Origin: DATBLE01 sp963764565
Lineage (GTDB): Bacteria > Actinomycetota > Thermoleophilia > Gaiellales > Gaiellaceae
DNA length: 64,000 nt
Direction of reading: 5' to 3'
Assembly (NCBI GenBank): GCA_963764565.1
Contig: CAVXTD010000012.1
Location: forward strand, 62,001-126,000
Part shown: positions 35,093-44,223 of the stretch, piece by piece
Layout of the letters: each line of letters opens with the position of its first letter
Position numbering within the stretch: position 1 is the first letter of the stretch
The notes under the pieces: generated by a model
What the model was told of the DNA's origin: nothing
The model's database searches: none
The model's input: the letters and a program-made list of their open reading frames with translations, nothing else
Translations under genes and position numbers: made by a program

Positions 35093-36429
35093 GCGATCAC
35101 CTCGCGGAGCGTCGCGGCCAGCCGGTCGATGCTCTCCGGCGTGCGCTTCTCGGTGAAGGCGACGAGCAGCGCGTCGTCCATCCCTTCGTAGTCACGGCCG
35201 AGCGCGTACCCGGGATGGACGCCCTTGGCGCGCGCGGCCGCGACAACTTCGCGCGCGCTCCGCCCGACCCGGATCGCCACCTCCTTGAAGGTCGCCTGCT
35301 CGGGGAAGGCGAGCTCGGCGCCGGCCGCCGTCAGCCGCTCCTTGCCGTACTCGGCGAGGGCCATGCAGGTCTCGCCCACGTCCCTCAGCCCCTGCGGGCC
35401 GAGCCAGGTGAGGTAGACGAGCCCGCCCAGCGCGAGCAGCGTCTGGTTCGTCGTGATGTTCGAGGTCGCCTTCTCGCGCCTGATGTGTTGCTCGCGCGTC
35501 GCCAGCGTGAGCACGAATCCGCGCTTGCCCTCGACGTCGGTCGTCTCGCCGACGATGCGGCCCGGCATGCGGCGGATGTACTCGCTGCGGCAGGCGAGGA
35601 ACCCGTAGTGCGGCCCGCCGAAGGACAGGGCGTTCCCGGCGCCCTGGCCCTCTCCGATCGCGAGCGCGCAGCCGTAGTTCCCCGGCGCCTCGAGCAGGCC
35701 GAGCGACATCGGGTCGACGTGGGCGACCGCCAGGGCTCCGGCGTCGCCGGCGGCGGCTGCGAGGTCCGGCGCCGGCTCGAGGCAGCCGAAGAAGTTCGGC
35801 TGCTGGAAGATCACGGCGGCCGCGTCCTGCGCAGCGGCGGCCAGCCCGTCCGGATCCGTCACGCCGCCCGAGTGCGGCACCTCGACGACGTCGAGCCCGA
35901 AACCGGGCGCGTACGTCTTCACGACCTGCCGCACCTGCGGGTTGGTCGCCTCCGTGACGACGATCTTCGAGCGGCCGGTGACGTGCTTGGCCAGGTAGCA
36001 GGCGTCGGCGGCCACCGTCGTCCCGTCGTAGCCGGAGGCGTTGGAGACGTCCATGCCGGTCAGCTCGCAGATCGCCGTCTGGTACTCGAAGATCGCCTGG
36101 AGGACACCCTGGCTCATCTCCGGCTGATACGGCGTGTAGGCGGTGAGGAACTCGCCGCGCTGGAGGATCGCGCCGACGACCGCCGGGACGTAGTGGTCGT
36201 AGATCCCCGCGCCGAGGAACGAGAGCTCCGCGCCGGTGTGGACGTTGCGCGCCGCCAGCTGCTCGAGGTGCACGACCAGCTCGAGCTCCGACAGCGGAGG
36301 CTCGAGCTCGAGCCGGCCGCGGAAGCGCACACCCTCGGGGATGTCCCGGAAGAGCTCCTCCACGGTGGCGACGCCGATCGCGGCGAGCATCTCCTCGCGG
36401 TCGGCGTCGGTCAGCGAGAGAAAGGTCAC
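35089..36429 (-). CDS. gcvPA: Glycine dehydrogenase (decarboxylating) subunit 1
   Basis: N-terminal half of the split P-protein, about 446 residues. AYTPYQPEMSQGVLQAIFEYQ, GMDVSNASGYDGTTVAADA and GFVLTLATREQHIRREKATSNI are diagnostic. It associates with GcvPB as a heterotetramer. I place the start at GTG 36429 (VTFLSLTDADREEML), where family homology begins. A TTG at 36450 would add seven residues but lies inside a small hairpin (ACCGGC/GCCGGT). Confidence 0.92.
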   Translation of the reverse strand: MTFLSLTDADREEMLAAIGVATVEELFRDIPEGVRFRGRLELEPPLSELELVVHLEQLAARNVHTGAELSFLGAGIYDHYVPAVVGAILQRGEFLTAYTPYQPEMSQGVLQAIFEYQTAICELTGMDVSNASGYDGTTVAADACYLAKHVTGRSKIVVTEATNPQVRQVVKTYAPGFGLDVVEVPHSGGVTDPDGLAAAAQDAAAVIFQQPNFFGCLEPAPDLAAAAGDAGALAVAHVDPMSLGLLEAPGNYGCALAIGEGQGAGNALSFGGPHYGFLACRSEYIRRMPGRIVGETTDVEGKRGFVLTLATREQHIRREKATSNITTNQTLLALGGLVYLTWLGPQGLRDVGETCMALAEYGKERLTAAGAELAFPEQATFKEVAIRVGRSAREVVAAARAKGVHPGYALGRDYEGMDDALLVAFTEKRTPESIDRLAATLREVIA

Positions 36430-36493
36430 TTCCCGCTCCGGCACCGGCAAAGCCGGTACCTCCGCTCCTCGGAGCCTCCGTCGAGCCTACGGC

Positions 36494-36886
36494 TCACAGC
36501 TCGGCGAGGAGTGCCTGGTAGGCGGCGGCGTCCAGCAACGCCCCGACCTCGCCGGGGTCGCTGACCCGGATGCGGACGAGCCAGCCTTGGCCGTACGGGT
36601 CGTCGTTCACCGTCTCCGGCGCGTCGACCACCTTGTCGTTGACCTCGAGCACCTCGCCGGAGAGCGGCGCGATCAGGTCGGAGACCGCCTTGACCGACTC
36701 GACCTCCCCGTAGGAGACGTCCTTCGCGAGCGTGGCACCCACGTCGGGCGGCTCGTAGTGGACGAGCTCGCCGAGCGCGTCCTGCCCGTACCAGGTGATG
36801 CCGAGCGTGGCGGTGTCGTCCTCGATCCGGGCCCAGTCGTGCTCCGGGTGGTACTTCAGGTCTTCGGGATAGCTCTCAGCCGCCAC
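36494..36886 (-). CDS. gcvH: Glycine cleavage H protein
   Basis: A 130-residue lipoyl carrier that shuttles the aminomethyl group between GcvP, GcvT and lipoamide dehydrogenase. GEVESVKAVSDLIAPLSGEV contains the lipoylated Lys, and the acidic C-terminal half is normal. The ATG overlaps the gcvT stop by 11 bases, indicating translational coupling. Confidence 0.94.
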   Translation of the reverse strand: MAAESYPEDLKYHPEHDWARIEDDTATLGITWYGQDALGELVHYEPPDVGATLAKDVSYGEVESVKAVSDLIAPLSGEVLEVNDKVVDAPETVNDDPYGQGWLVRIRVSDPGEVGALLDAAAYQALLAEL

Positions 36887-37940
36887 GTTCCTGCTCCTCT
36901 CGTCGATAGATCGGCTTGGCGACGACTCGGGCCCGCCGGTGGCGCCCGCGCACGTCGATCGTCAGTTCGGTGCCGGGCTCGGCAAGCTCGTGTCCGACGT
37001 AGCCCATGCCGATCCCCCGGTCGAGCATCGGCGAATGGGTTCCGGAGGTGACCTCGCCGCCCTCGACGATCTCCATCCCCTGCCTCGGCACGGCAGGCTC
37101 CTCCATCACGAACGCGGCGAGCCGCCGCTCCGGCCCCGTCTCCTTGATCCTCCGAAGCTCGCCGGCACCGCTGAAGTCCTTGTCGAGCGCGCACACCCAG
37201 CCGAGGCCGGCGGAGATCGCGTCGGTGTCGGGCCCGATGTCGTTGCCGTGCAGCGGATAGCAGACTTCGAGCCGGAGGCTGTCGCGTGCGCCGAGCCCGC
37301 ACGGGGTGACGCCCCGGTCGAGCACGGCGTCCCAGAGAGCGGGTGCCTCGTCGGCCATGACGAGCAGCTCGACGCCCTCCTCGCCGGTGTAACCCGTGCG
37401 GTTGACCATGCACGTGATCCCGGCGACCTCGCCTTCGGCGAAGGTGAACGCGGGCGCCGCGTCGAGACCGAGCCGCTCGAGCGCCCGCGGACCCTGCACG
37501 GCGACGAGCCCGTACTCGTCGGAGACATCGCGGACGTCGGAGCCGGGCACCTCCCGCTCCCGGAGCCACTCGAAGTCGGTCTCGCGGTTCGAGGCGTTGA
37601 CGATCAGGAGGTGGCGGAAGGGGTCGAGCTCGTAGACGATCAGGTCGTCGACGATCCCTCCGCCCTCGTTCGTCAGCAGCGTGTACTGCGCGCTGCCGGG
37701 CTCGATCCGCCCGAGGTCGTTCGAGAGCAGCGACTGGAGCAGCTCGCGCGCCCTCGGTCCCTCGACCTCGATCTCGCCCATGTGCGACACGTCGAACGCG
37801 CCGCTGTCGGTGCGCACTGCCCGGTGCTCGGCGATCACCCCCTCGTACTGAACCGGCATCTCCCAGCCGGCGAACGGCACCATGCGCGCGCCGAGGGCGA
37901 CGTGGCGCTCGTACAGCGGCGTGCGGCGGAGGGTCTGCAC
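36876..37940 (-). CDS. gcvT: Aminomethyltransferase (glycine cleavage T protein)
   Basis: A 354-residue folate-dependent enzyme that releases ammonia from aminomethyl-GcvH and forms methylene-tetrahydrofolate. Visible blocks are PLYERHVALGARMVPFAGWEMPVQY, DVSHMGEIEVEGP, GYTGEEGVELLV and LRLEVCYPLHGND. It heads the gcv operon. TAGCAT at 37949-37954 ends eight bases before the GTG, so the operon has its own leaderless promoter just after ftsZ. There is no room for a glycine riboswitch upstream. Confidence 0.94.
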   Translation of the reverse strand: MQTLRRTPLYERHVALGARMVPFAGWEMPVQYEGVIAEHRAVRTDSGAFDVSHMGEIEVEGPRARELLQSLLSNDLGRIEPGSAQYTLLTNEGGGIVDDLIVYELDPFRHLLIVNASNRETDFEWLREREVPGSDVRDVSDEYGLVAVQGPRALERLGLDAAPAFTFAEGEVAGITCMVNRTGYTGEEGVELLVMADEAPALWDAVLDRGVTPCGLGARDSLRLEVCYPLHGNDIGPDTDAISAGLGWVCALDKDFSGAGELRRIKETGPERRLAAFVMEEPAVPRQGMEIVEGGEVTSGTHSPMLDRGIGMGYVGHELAEPGTELTIDVRGRHRRARVVAKPIYRREEQERGG

Positions 37941-37994
37941 CGGCGCGGATGCTACTCCGAGCGGGCCGGCATCCGCCCGCTTGAAGCTCGCGCG

Positions 37995-39086
37995 CTAGCC
38001 GTCGCGGAGGAAGGACGGCACGTCGAGCATCTCCGAGGGGATCTCGAAGCCCTCGCCGGGCTCGCGTGCGACCGGCGGCTCCGGAACGTTCGTTTGCTGC
38101 CGCTCCCGCTCGGGGCGGCGGGCCCGCCGGCGGTGCTGTCCGAACCCGGTCGCGATCACCGTCACACGGACCTCCTGGCCCATCGCCGGGTCGATCACCG
38201 CGCCGAAGATGATGTTCGCGTTCGCGTCGGCAGCGGCGGTCACGACCTCAGCGGCCTCGTTGACCTCGAACAGGCCGACGTCGGGGCCGGCCGTGACGTT
38301 CAGCAGCACGCCCGTCGCGCCCTCGATCGACGACTCGAGGAGCGGCGATGAGACCGCTACGCGCGCGGCCTCCGCCGCGCGGTTCTCGCCGGCGGCGCTG
38401 CCGATGCCCATCAGCGCCGAGCCGGCGTCGCGCATGATCGTGCGCACGTCGGCGAAGTCGAGGTTGACGAGCCCGGGGACCGTAATCAGATCGGTGATGC
38501 CCTGGATGCCCTGGCGGAGCACGTCGTCGGCGAGCCGGAACGCTTCGACGACCGACGTCTTCCGCTCGACCACCTGGAGCAGCCGGTCGTTCTCGATCAC
38601 GATCAGGGTGTCCACGTATTCGCGGATCTCGTTGACACCGGCCTCCGCGCGCTCCGACCTGACCCTGCCCTCGAACGCGAACGGCCGCGTCACGACGCCG
38701 ACGGTGAGCGCGCCGATCTCCTGGCCGATCTCGGCAACTGTCGGCGCGGCGCCCGTGCCGGTACCTCCACCCTCGCCCGCGGTCACGAAGATCATGTCCG
38801 CGCCCTTGAGCGCGTCCTTCAGCTCGTCGCGAGTCTCCTGGGCGGCGGCGCGGCCGACCTCGGGATCGGCACCGGCGCCGAGGCCGCGCGTGACCTTCGA
38901 GCCGATGTGGATCTTGACGTCGGCGTCGCTCATCAGCAGCGCCTGCGCGTCGGTGTTGACCGCGATGAACTCGACGCCGGTCAGGCCGGCCTCGACCATC
39001 CGGTTGACAGCGTTCGTGCCGCCCCCGCCGACCCCGATCACTTTCAGGACGGCGAGGTAACTCCCGGGTTGATCTCTCATGCTCAT
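37995..39086 (-). CDS. ftsZ: Cell division protein FtsZ
   Basis: A 363-residue tubulin-like GTPase that builds the division ring. VIGVGGGGTNAVNRM, the signature GEGGGTGTGAAP, and NTDAQAL are present. The C-terminal peptide LDVPSFLRD, which binds membrane tethers, is intact. ATG 39086 (MSMRDQPG) is chosen; ATG 39080 is the alternative. It is last in the dcw cluster and has a strong promoter in the upstream gap. No ftsA or sepF is adjacent, and the gcv operon follows directly. Confidence 0.96.
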   Translation of the reverse strand: MSMRDQPGSYLAVLKVIGVGGGGTNAVNRMVEAGLTGVEFIAVNTDAQALLMSDADVKIHIGSKVTRGLGAGADPEVGRAAAQETRDELKDALKGADMIFVTAGEGGGTGTGAAPTVAEIGQEIGALTVGVVTRPFAFEGRVRSERAEAGVNEIREYVDTLIVIENDRLLQVVERKTSVVEAFRLADDVLRQGIQGITDLITVPGLVNLDFADVRTIMRDAGSALMGIGSAAGENRAAEAARVAVSSPLLESSIEGATGVLLNVTAGPDVGLFEVNEAAEVVTAAADANANIIFGAVIDPAMGQEVRVTVIATGFGQHRRRARRPERERQQTNVPEPPVAREPGEGFEIPSEMLDVPSFLRDG

Positions 39087-39157
39087 GGTGACATCCAGTC
39101 GGTCGGGTCTCAATGTCTACTTCAGGATGGGGGCAGAAAAACCTCTGTGGCCGCCTT

Positions 39158-39186
39158 AGAGTAGGGCGTGTTGCGCGGCCTGTCAA
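39158..39186 (-). promoter_or_regulatory. ftsZ promoter
   Basis: On the minus strand TTGACA (39186-39181), a 17-bp spacer, then TACTCT (39163-39158). This is the best -35/-10 pair in the window. It implies a leader of roughly 65 nt and ftsZ expression independent of the upstream dcw genes. Confidence 0.7.
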
Positions 39187-39214
39187 TGCGATTTGCAGGG
39201 GAAAACACTCAACC

Positions 39215-39967
39215 TCAACTTCCGACTTTAGGGTTGTAGCCGGCGACCGGCCGCTCCGGGACGCTCACGTCCACGTACCTCGCGCCGACCGTGAGCGGCA
39301 GCAGCTGCCGCAGGATCGAGAGCTTCAAGCGCAGGTCGCCGCTGTCGCCGAGGCGCAGCTCGGTTCCCGAACCGAGCACGAGCGTGAGCTCGTTGTTCTG
39401 CGTGTTCACCTGGCGAACGTCGGCGCCGATGCGCAACGGACGGAGCGGGGCGACCGCGGCGACGCCCTTCGCACCCTGCCCGCCGAGAGTGGTGTTGACC
39501 GCGATCCCCGCCGAGCGCGGCAGCCAGATGCGGGGCAACCGGGGGTAGGGTTTCCGCTCGAGCTTGCGCAGCACCCTGGCGCTCGACGAGACGAGCCAGG
39601 CGTCCGCCCCCTGCCGCAGCACCGCAACGGGCCGTTCGAGCCGGACCCGAACCTTGAGCGTGTGCGGGAAGTCGCGGTCGAAGCGGGTATCGGCGACCTC
39701 GGAGACGCTCGCGAGCCGGCGCGCTGCGCCTTTGCGGTCGAAGCGCACGAGGCTCTCTCCGACATACGGCCGAAGCGCTCGGCGAACCTCCGCGGCCACG
39801 CCGGCAGGCGCGCCGGCGACCTCGATCCGCGTCAGCGCGAACACGGCCGTCTGCCGTGCCGCCACGTAGGCTCCTGCGCCCGCCGCCACCAGGGCGAGCA
39901 CGCAGAGGACGACCGCCAGCGGACGGCGCCTGGACTTGGTCCTGGGACGGGAACGACTGGTGGCCAT
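39215..39967 (-). CDS. ftsQ: Cell division protein FtsQ
   Basis: A 250-residue bitopic protein. A basic cytoplasmic end (SRSRPRTKSRRRP) is followed by one membrane helix (LAVVLCVLALVAAGAGAYVAA), then a POTRA-like domain starting FALTRIEVAGAPAGVAAEV and a beta domain. It links early and late divisome proteins. Its place between murB and ftsZ is the standard order. Confidence 0.88.
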   Translation of the reverse strand: MATSRSRPRTKSRRRPLAVVLCVLALVAAGAGAYVAARQTAVFALTRIEVAGAPAGVAAEVRRALRPYVGESLVRFDRKGAARRLASVSEVADTRFDRDFPHTLKVRVRLERPVAVLRQGADAWLVSSSARVLRKLERKPYPRLPRIWLPRSAGIAVNTTLGGQGAKGVAAVAPLRPLRIGADVRQVNTQNNELTLVLGSGTELRLGDSGDLRLKLSILRQLLPLTVGARYVDVSVPERPVAGYNPKVGS

Positions 39968-40012
39968 CCGCCCGACTCGGTTCGGCGCGCTTGGATCCGG
40001 TCCTGCCCCTGT

Positions 40013-40900
40013 CTAGCTCTGCCCGGCGGCGGGCAGCTCGAGATCGCCGAGCAACTCCACCTCGCGCTCGAGGACGACGCCGAACTGCTCCAGCGCGCGG
40101 CGGCGGGCCTCGGCCATCAGCGCGAGCGCGTCGCGCGCCGTGGCGCTGCCCGCGTTCTCGATGAAGTTCGCGTGCCGCGGAGAGATGACCGCACCGCCGA
40201 TCCGGTGACCCTTCAATCCACACTCCTCGATCATCCGGCCGGCGCCGTGCTCGTGGTCGGGGTTCTTGAAGACGCTGCCGAACGTCCGCTTGTTCGTCGG
40301 CTGCGTCGCCTTGCGCCGAGCCTGGAGCTCGGTGACGGTCGCCCTGATCTCGGCGGCCGGGCGCGGCGCGAGGCGAAACTCGACCCGGGCGACGACTTGT
40401 CCGGGAGCGAGCGCCGAGTGCCGGTAGGCGAGGTCGAGATCGGCGGCGGTCAGCCAGCCGGCGCCCGCGACGTCGACTACGAGCGCGCGGCTGAGGATCG
40501 AGCTCCAGTCGGAGCCGTACGCCCCGGCGTTCATCCTCACCCCCCCTCCGGCCGTGCCGGGGATCGCGCACGCGAACTCGAACCCACCGAGGCCCGCGGC
40601 ACGAGCGCGGTGCAGGCAGACAGCGTTCGGCGCCCCGCCTCCGGCGACGAGGAGATCGTCGCGAGTCTCGACCGCTGCCAGCTCGCCGTCGAGCCGAACG
40701 ACGAGCGCTTCGACGCCGTCGTCGGCGACGAGCAGGTTCGAGCCGAGTCCGATCGGCCGGACGGGGAGGCCGCGCTCGGCGGCCCAGGCCAGCGCCTGCT
40801 CGAGGTCGGCCACCGATCGAGGTCGGGCGAGCGCGCGGGCAGGCCCGCCGATGCCGACGGTCGTCAGCCGCGCGAGCCTGACGCCCTCCTCGATCTTCAT
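40013..40900 (-). CDS. murB: UDP-N-acetylenolpyruvoylglucosamine reductase
   Basis: A 295-residue FAD enzyme reducing enolpyruvyl-UDP-GlcNAc to UDP-MurNAc. FAD-binding blocks TTVGIGGPAR, IGLGSNLLVADDG and IPGTAGGGVRMNAGAYG are present, and RTFGSVFKNPDHEHGAGRMIEE carries the proton-donating Ser. The length corresponds to the short (type II) form. It lies four bases after murC. Confidence 0.94.
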   Translation of the reverse strand: MKIEEGVRLARLTTVGIGGPARALARPRSVADLEQALAWAAERGLPVRPIGLGSNLLVADDGVEALVVRLDGELAAVETRDDLLVAGGGAPNAVCLHRARAAGLGGFEFACAIPGTAGGGVRMNAGAYGSDWSSILSRALVVDVAGAGWLTAADLDLAYRHSALAPGQVVARVEFRLAPRPAAEIRATVTELQARRKATQPTNKRTFGSVFKNPDHEHGAGRMIEECGLKGHRIGGAVISPRHANFIENAGSATARDALALMAEARRRALEQFGVVLEREVELLGDLELPAAGQS

Positions 40901-40904
40901 GACC

Positions 40905-42090
40905 TCACTCGAGCCCGTCCAGGATCAGGCGCGCCGCGCGGTCGACGTCGCCTGCGCCGACCGTCAGCACGAGGTCGCCCGCGCGTGCCCGCCGCACGAG
41001 GAACCGCGCCCCGTCCTCCAGGCTCGCCGTCCAGCCGGGCGCAAAGCCCGGACGAGCATCGGAGAGCGCGTCGACGACGAGCTTCCCGGTCACGCCTGCG
41101 AGCGGCTGCTCGCGCGCCGGGTAGACGTCGGCGATCGCGACCACGTCCGCGGCGGCGAGCTCCCGGCCGAGCTCTCGCGCCAGATGCAGCGTCCGCGAGT
41201 ACAGATGAGGCTGGAAGAGGACGAGCACGCGCCCGTCCGTCTTTCCCCGTGCCGTGGCCAGCGCCGCCCGGAGCTTCGCCGGGTTGTGCGCGTAGTCGTC
41301 GTACACGGTCACGCCGCCCGCCTCGCCGACGAGCTCGAACCGCCGCCCCACCCCGCGGAAGCGCGCCAGCGCCTGCTCGACCTCCGCCCGCGGCGCGCCG
41401 GCCAGCTCGCACGCCGCCAGCGCCGCGGCGGCGTTCCGGCGGTTGTGCTCGCCGGGGACCGCGAGCTCGAAGCCGACCGGCTCGAGCTCCCACCCGCGCA
41501 CGACCTCGGGAACCTCGCGGCAGCCACTCCTCGAACAGCCGCTCGACCTCCGCGCGCGAGCCGAAAGTCGCATGGTGGTCGAGGTCGATGTTGGTGACGA
41601 CGGCGACCCGCGGCCGCAGCGCCACGACCGAGCGGTCGGACTCGTCTCCCTCGACGACCAGCCAGCCTTCGCCCGAGCCCGCGTTCGCCCCGAGCTGCGG
41701 CACCTCGCCGCCGACGATCCAGCTCGGGTCGCCGCCGGTCTCCCGAAGCGCAAAGGCGATCATCGCGGCGGTCGTCGTCTTGCCGTGCGCACCGGCGACG
41801 ACGATCGACGGCCTCAGCGAGACGAGCTCCGCGAGCAGGTCGCCGCGGGGCCGGCCCTCGACGTCCGGGTACGCGCTCGAGACGAAGACCTCCCACCCCG
41901 GCGGAACCTCGGGCGTCTCCGAGACGCGGACCTCGATGCCCGCGCCGCGCACGGAGTCGAGATACGGAGTCTCGTTTCGATCCCAGCCGCCGACCTCGGC
42001 GCCCCACGCGTGGGCGAGCAGACCGTAGGCCGACAGCCCGGCGCCGCCGATCCCGATCAGCCAGATCTTGCGATCAGCGAGCGGAGGCAA
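40905..42090 (-). CDS. murC: UDP-N-acetylmuramate-L-alanine ligase, one frameshift
   Basis: Adds L-Ala to UDP-MurNAc. WLIGIGGAGLSAYG, the ATP loop VAGAHGKTTTAAM and GEHNRRNAAAALAA mark the Mur ligase domains, and DDYAHNPAKLRAAL is the C-terminal block. A break near 41515 (extra C in TGGCTGCCGCG) separates RLFEEWL from REVPEVV. Repaired, it is about 394 residues, at the short end for MurC. A TTG at 42090, overlapping the murG end, is the only plausible start. Confidence 0.9.
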
Positions 42091-43145
42091 GCGCGATCAG
42101 CTCCTCGGCGATCTCGTCTGCGGCGCCGGGCTTCGCCGCCCGGCGCATCCCCTCGCCCAGCTCGCTCAGCCGGCCGCCGTCGGCCAGCAGCTCGCCTACG
42201 ACCGCGCCGACCCGCGCGATCTCCGGCTCCGGGACGACGACCGCCCCGCCGGCCGCTTCGAAGTAGCGCGCGTTCTGCGTCTGGTGGTCGGCGGTGACAT
42301 TGGGAGACGGGACGAGTACGGCCGGAACGCCCGCCGCGGCGACCTCCCACACCGATCCTCCGGCGCGCGCCAGGACGAGATCGGCGGCAGCCAGCGCGGC
42401 GCCGAAGTCATCCGTCCAGCCGAGCAGGCGGTAGTCGGGCCTGCTCACACGGCCGGCCAGCTCGGGAAGGTAGCGCTCTCCGCAGAGGTGCAGCACCGAC
42501 GGGCCGGATTCGCCGAACGCATCGACGGCGGCGTTGTTCAAGCGCCTCGGCACCGAGGCTTCCTCCGAAGACGAGCAGCACGCGCCCGCCGGCGGGCAGC
42601 CCGAACCGCCGCCGCGCCTCGCCCCGGTCGACCGGGGCGTACGGCGGCAGCGGCCGGCCGACCACGCGGTACTTCGCCCCCGTCCGCCCCGCCAGCGGGT
42701 AGGCGAGGAAGACGCGCCGCGCGAACGGCGCTGCGAGGCGGTTGGCGAGGCCAAGATGCGCGTCGGCCTCGGACAGTGCAGCCGGAATCCGCTTCCGCCA
42801 CGCCGCGTAGACCATCGGGCCGGCGACATAGCCGCCGCCTCCGAAGACGACGTCGGGACGCCGCTGGGCGAGGATTCGCGCACAGGCCCGCGGAGCGCGC
42901 CCGGCGAGCAGCAGAGCCCGCAGCAGCGCCGCGCCGGGCCGTCGCGGCAGACCTGAGATCCGGAAGAGGTCGATGGGGAAGCCCGCCGCCGGGACGAGTC
43001 GCGCTTCGATCCGGTCAGGCGAGCCGGCGAAGCTGACCAGCACGCCGCGGTCGCGCAGTGCTCGGGCGACGGCGAGCGACGGCAGCACGTGGCCGGCGGT
43101 CCCGCCGGCGGCGATCAGGCACCTCAGCTGCGGCTCCGACGACAT
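42074..43145 (-). CDS. murG: UDP-GlcNAc:lipid I N-acetylglucosaminyltransferase, one frameshift
   Basis: Converts lipid I to lipid II at the inner face of the membrane. IAAGGTAGHVLPSLAVA, the second Gly-rich loop VFGGSLGAEAL and DLVLARAGGSVWEVAAAGVPAVLVP are diagnostic. A break near 42540 (CTTGAACAAC, one T too many) divides GGSLGAEAL from NNAAVDAFG. Repaired, it is about 356 residues. The ATG lies within the annotated 3' end of ftsW. Confidence 0.92.
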
Positions 43146-44223
43146 CGGTGCGTCCGATGTTAAGGAGGATCCCGACCGACGCGAGCGCGACGACCAGGCT
43201 CGTGCCCCCGTAGGAGACGAGCGGAAGCGGGATTCCGGTCAGCGGCGCCACTCCGACGACGGCTGCCAGGTTGAGCGCCGCCTGCCCGCAGACGAGCGTC
43301 GTGATCCCGACCCCGAGCGCCTTGCCGAACGGGTCGCGGCAGCGCAGGGCGATCCTCAGCCCAGCCCACGCGAAGGCGGCGTACGCGGCAATCACGACCG
43401 TTGCCCCGACGAGCCCCAGCTCCTCGCCGATGATCGCGAAGATCATGTCGGTGTGCGCTTCGGGGAGGTAGAACACCTTTTGGACGCCCTGGCCGAGCCC
43501 GACGCCGAAGAACCCGCCCGAGCCGAGGCCGATCATCGCCTGCACGGTCTGGAAGCCGGCCCCCTGCGCGTCGTGCCAGGGGTTGAGGAAGCTGAAGATC
43601 CGCGTTCGCCGGTAGGGCTCGAACCAGATCGCAGCCAGCACGATCGCGCCGACGATCGCCGACGCCGATCCGAGCAGCCGCAGGGGCGCCCCGGCGACGA
43701 GCAGCATCGCCCCGACCATCACGCAAAGCGCGAGCACGGTGCCGAGGTCGGGCTCCGCGAGCACGAGTGCGCAGAAGACGGCGGTCAGGAGGCCGATCGG
43801 CTTCGTCAGCTCGCCGAGGGTGCGCGGCACCCGCCGCCTCGAGAGGTAGACGGCGACCCAGACTGCGACTGCGAGCTTCGCGAGCTCCGAGGGCTGGAAC
43901 GTGGCGGGGCCGAAGTGGATCCAGCGACGAGCACCGTTCACGCTCCGCCCGCCGACGAGTGCGAGGACGAGCAGCAGCAGGCTGCCGAGCACGAGTGCCG
44001 GCGCCAGGTGGCGCAGCGAGCGGTAGTTCGCGCGGCTCGCGAGGATCAGCCCCACCAGACCGAGCAGCGCATAGATCCCCTGGCGCTTCAGGTAGTAGAT
44101 CGGGTTGCCTCCGCCGATCGCAGCCGACGCCGAGGTCGCGCTGTAGACCATCACCATCCCGAAGGCGACGAGCGACAGCGTGACGAGAACGAGGACGTTC
44201 CGCTCGATGTGTCCGCGATTCAC
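43015..44223 (-). CDS. ftsW: Lipid II polymerase / divisome protein FtsW
   Basis: A SEDS-family glycosyltransferase with about ten helices. WIHFGPATFQPSELAKLA, LAEPDLGTVLAL, RIFSFLNPWHDAQGAGFQ, FAIIGEELGLVGA and PLPLVSYGGTSLV are the conserved loops. The GTG start overlaps the murD stop (GTGA). After SVGILLNIGR the frame continues about 45 residues across the murG start as a basic, unconserved tail, giving a 131-bp overlap. A lost base there could hide an earlier stop. Confidence 0.92.
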   Translation of the reverse strand: MNRGHIERNVLVLVTLSLVAFGMVMVYSATSASAAIGGGNPIYYLKRQGIYALLGLVGLILASRANYRSLRHLAPALVLGSLLLLVLALVGGRSVNGARRWIHFGPATFQPSELAKLAVAVWVAVYLSRRRVPRTLGELTKPIGLLTAVFCALVLAEPDLGTVLALCVMVGAMLLVAGAPLRLLGSASAIVGAIVLAAIWFEPYRRTRIFSFLNPWHDAQGAGFQTVQAMIGLGSGGFFGVGLGQGVQKVFYLPEAHTDMIFAIIGEELGLVGATVVIAAYAAFAWAGLRIALRCRDPFGKALGVGITTLVCGQAALNLAAVVGVAPLTGIPLPLVSYGGTSLVVALASVGILLNIGRTDVVGAAAEVPDRRRRDRRPRAAVARRRPSTARPRRAGQLRRLA

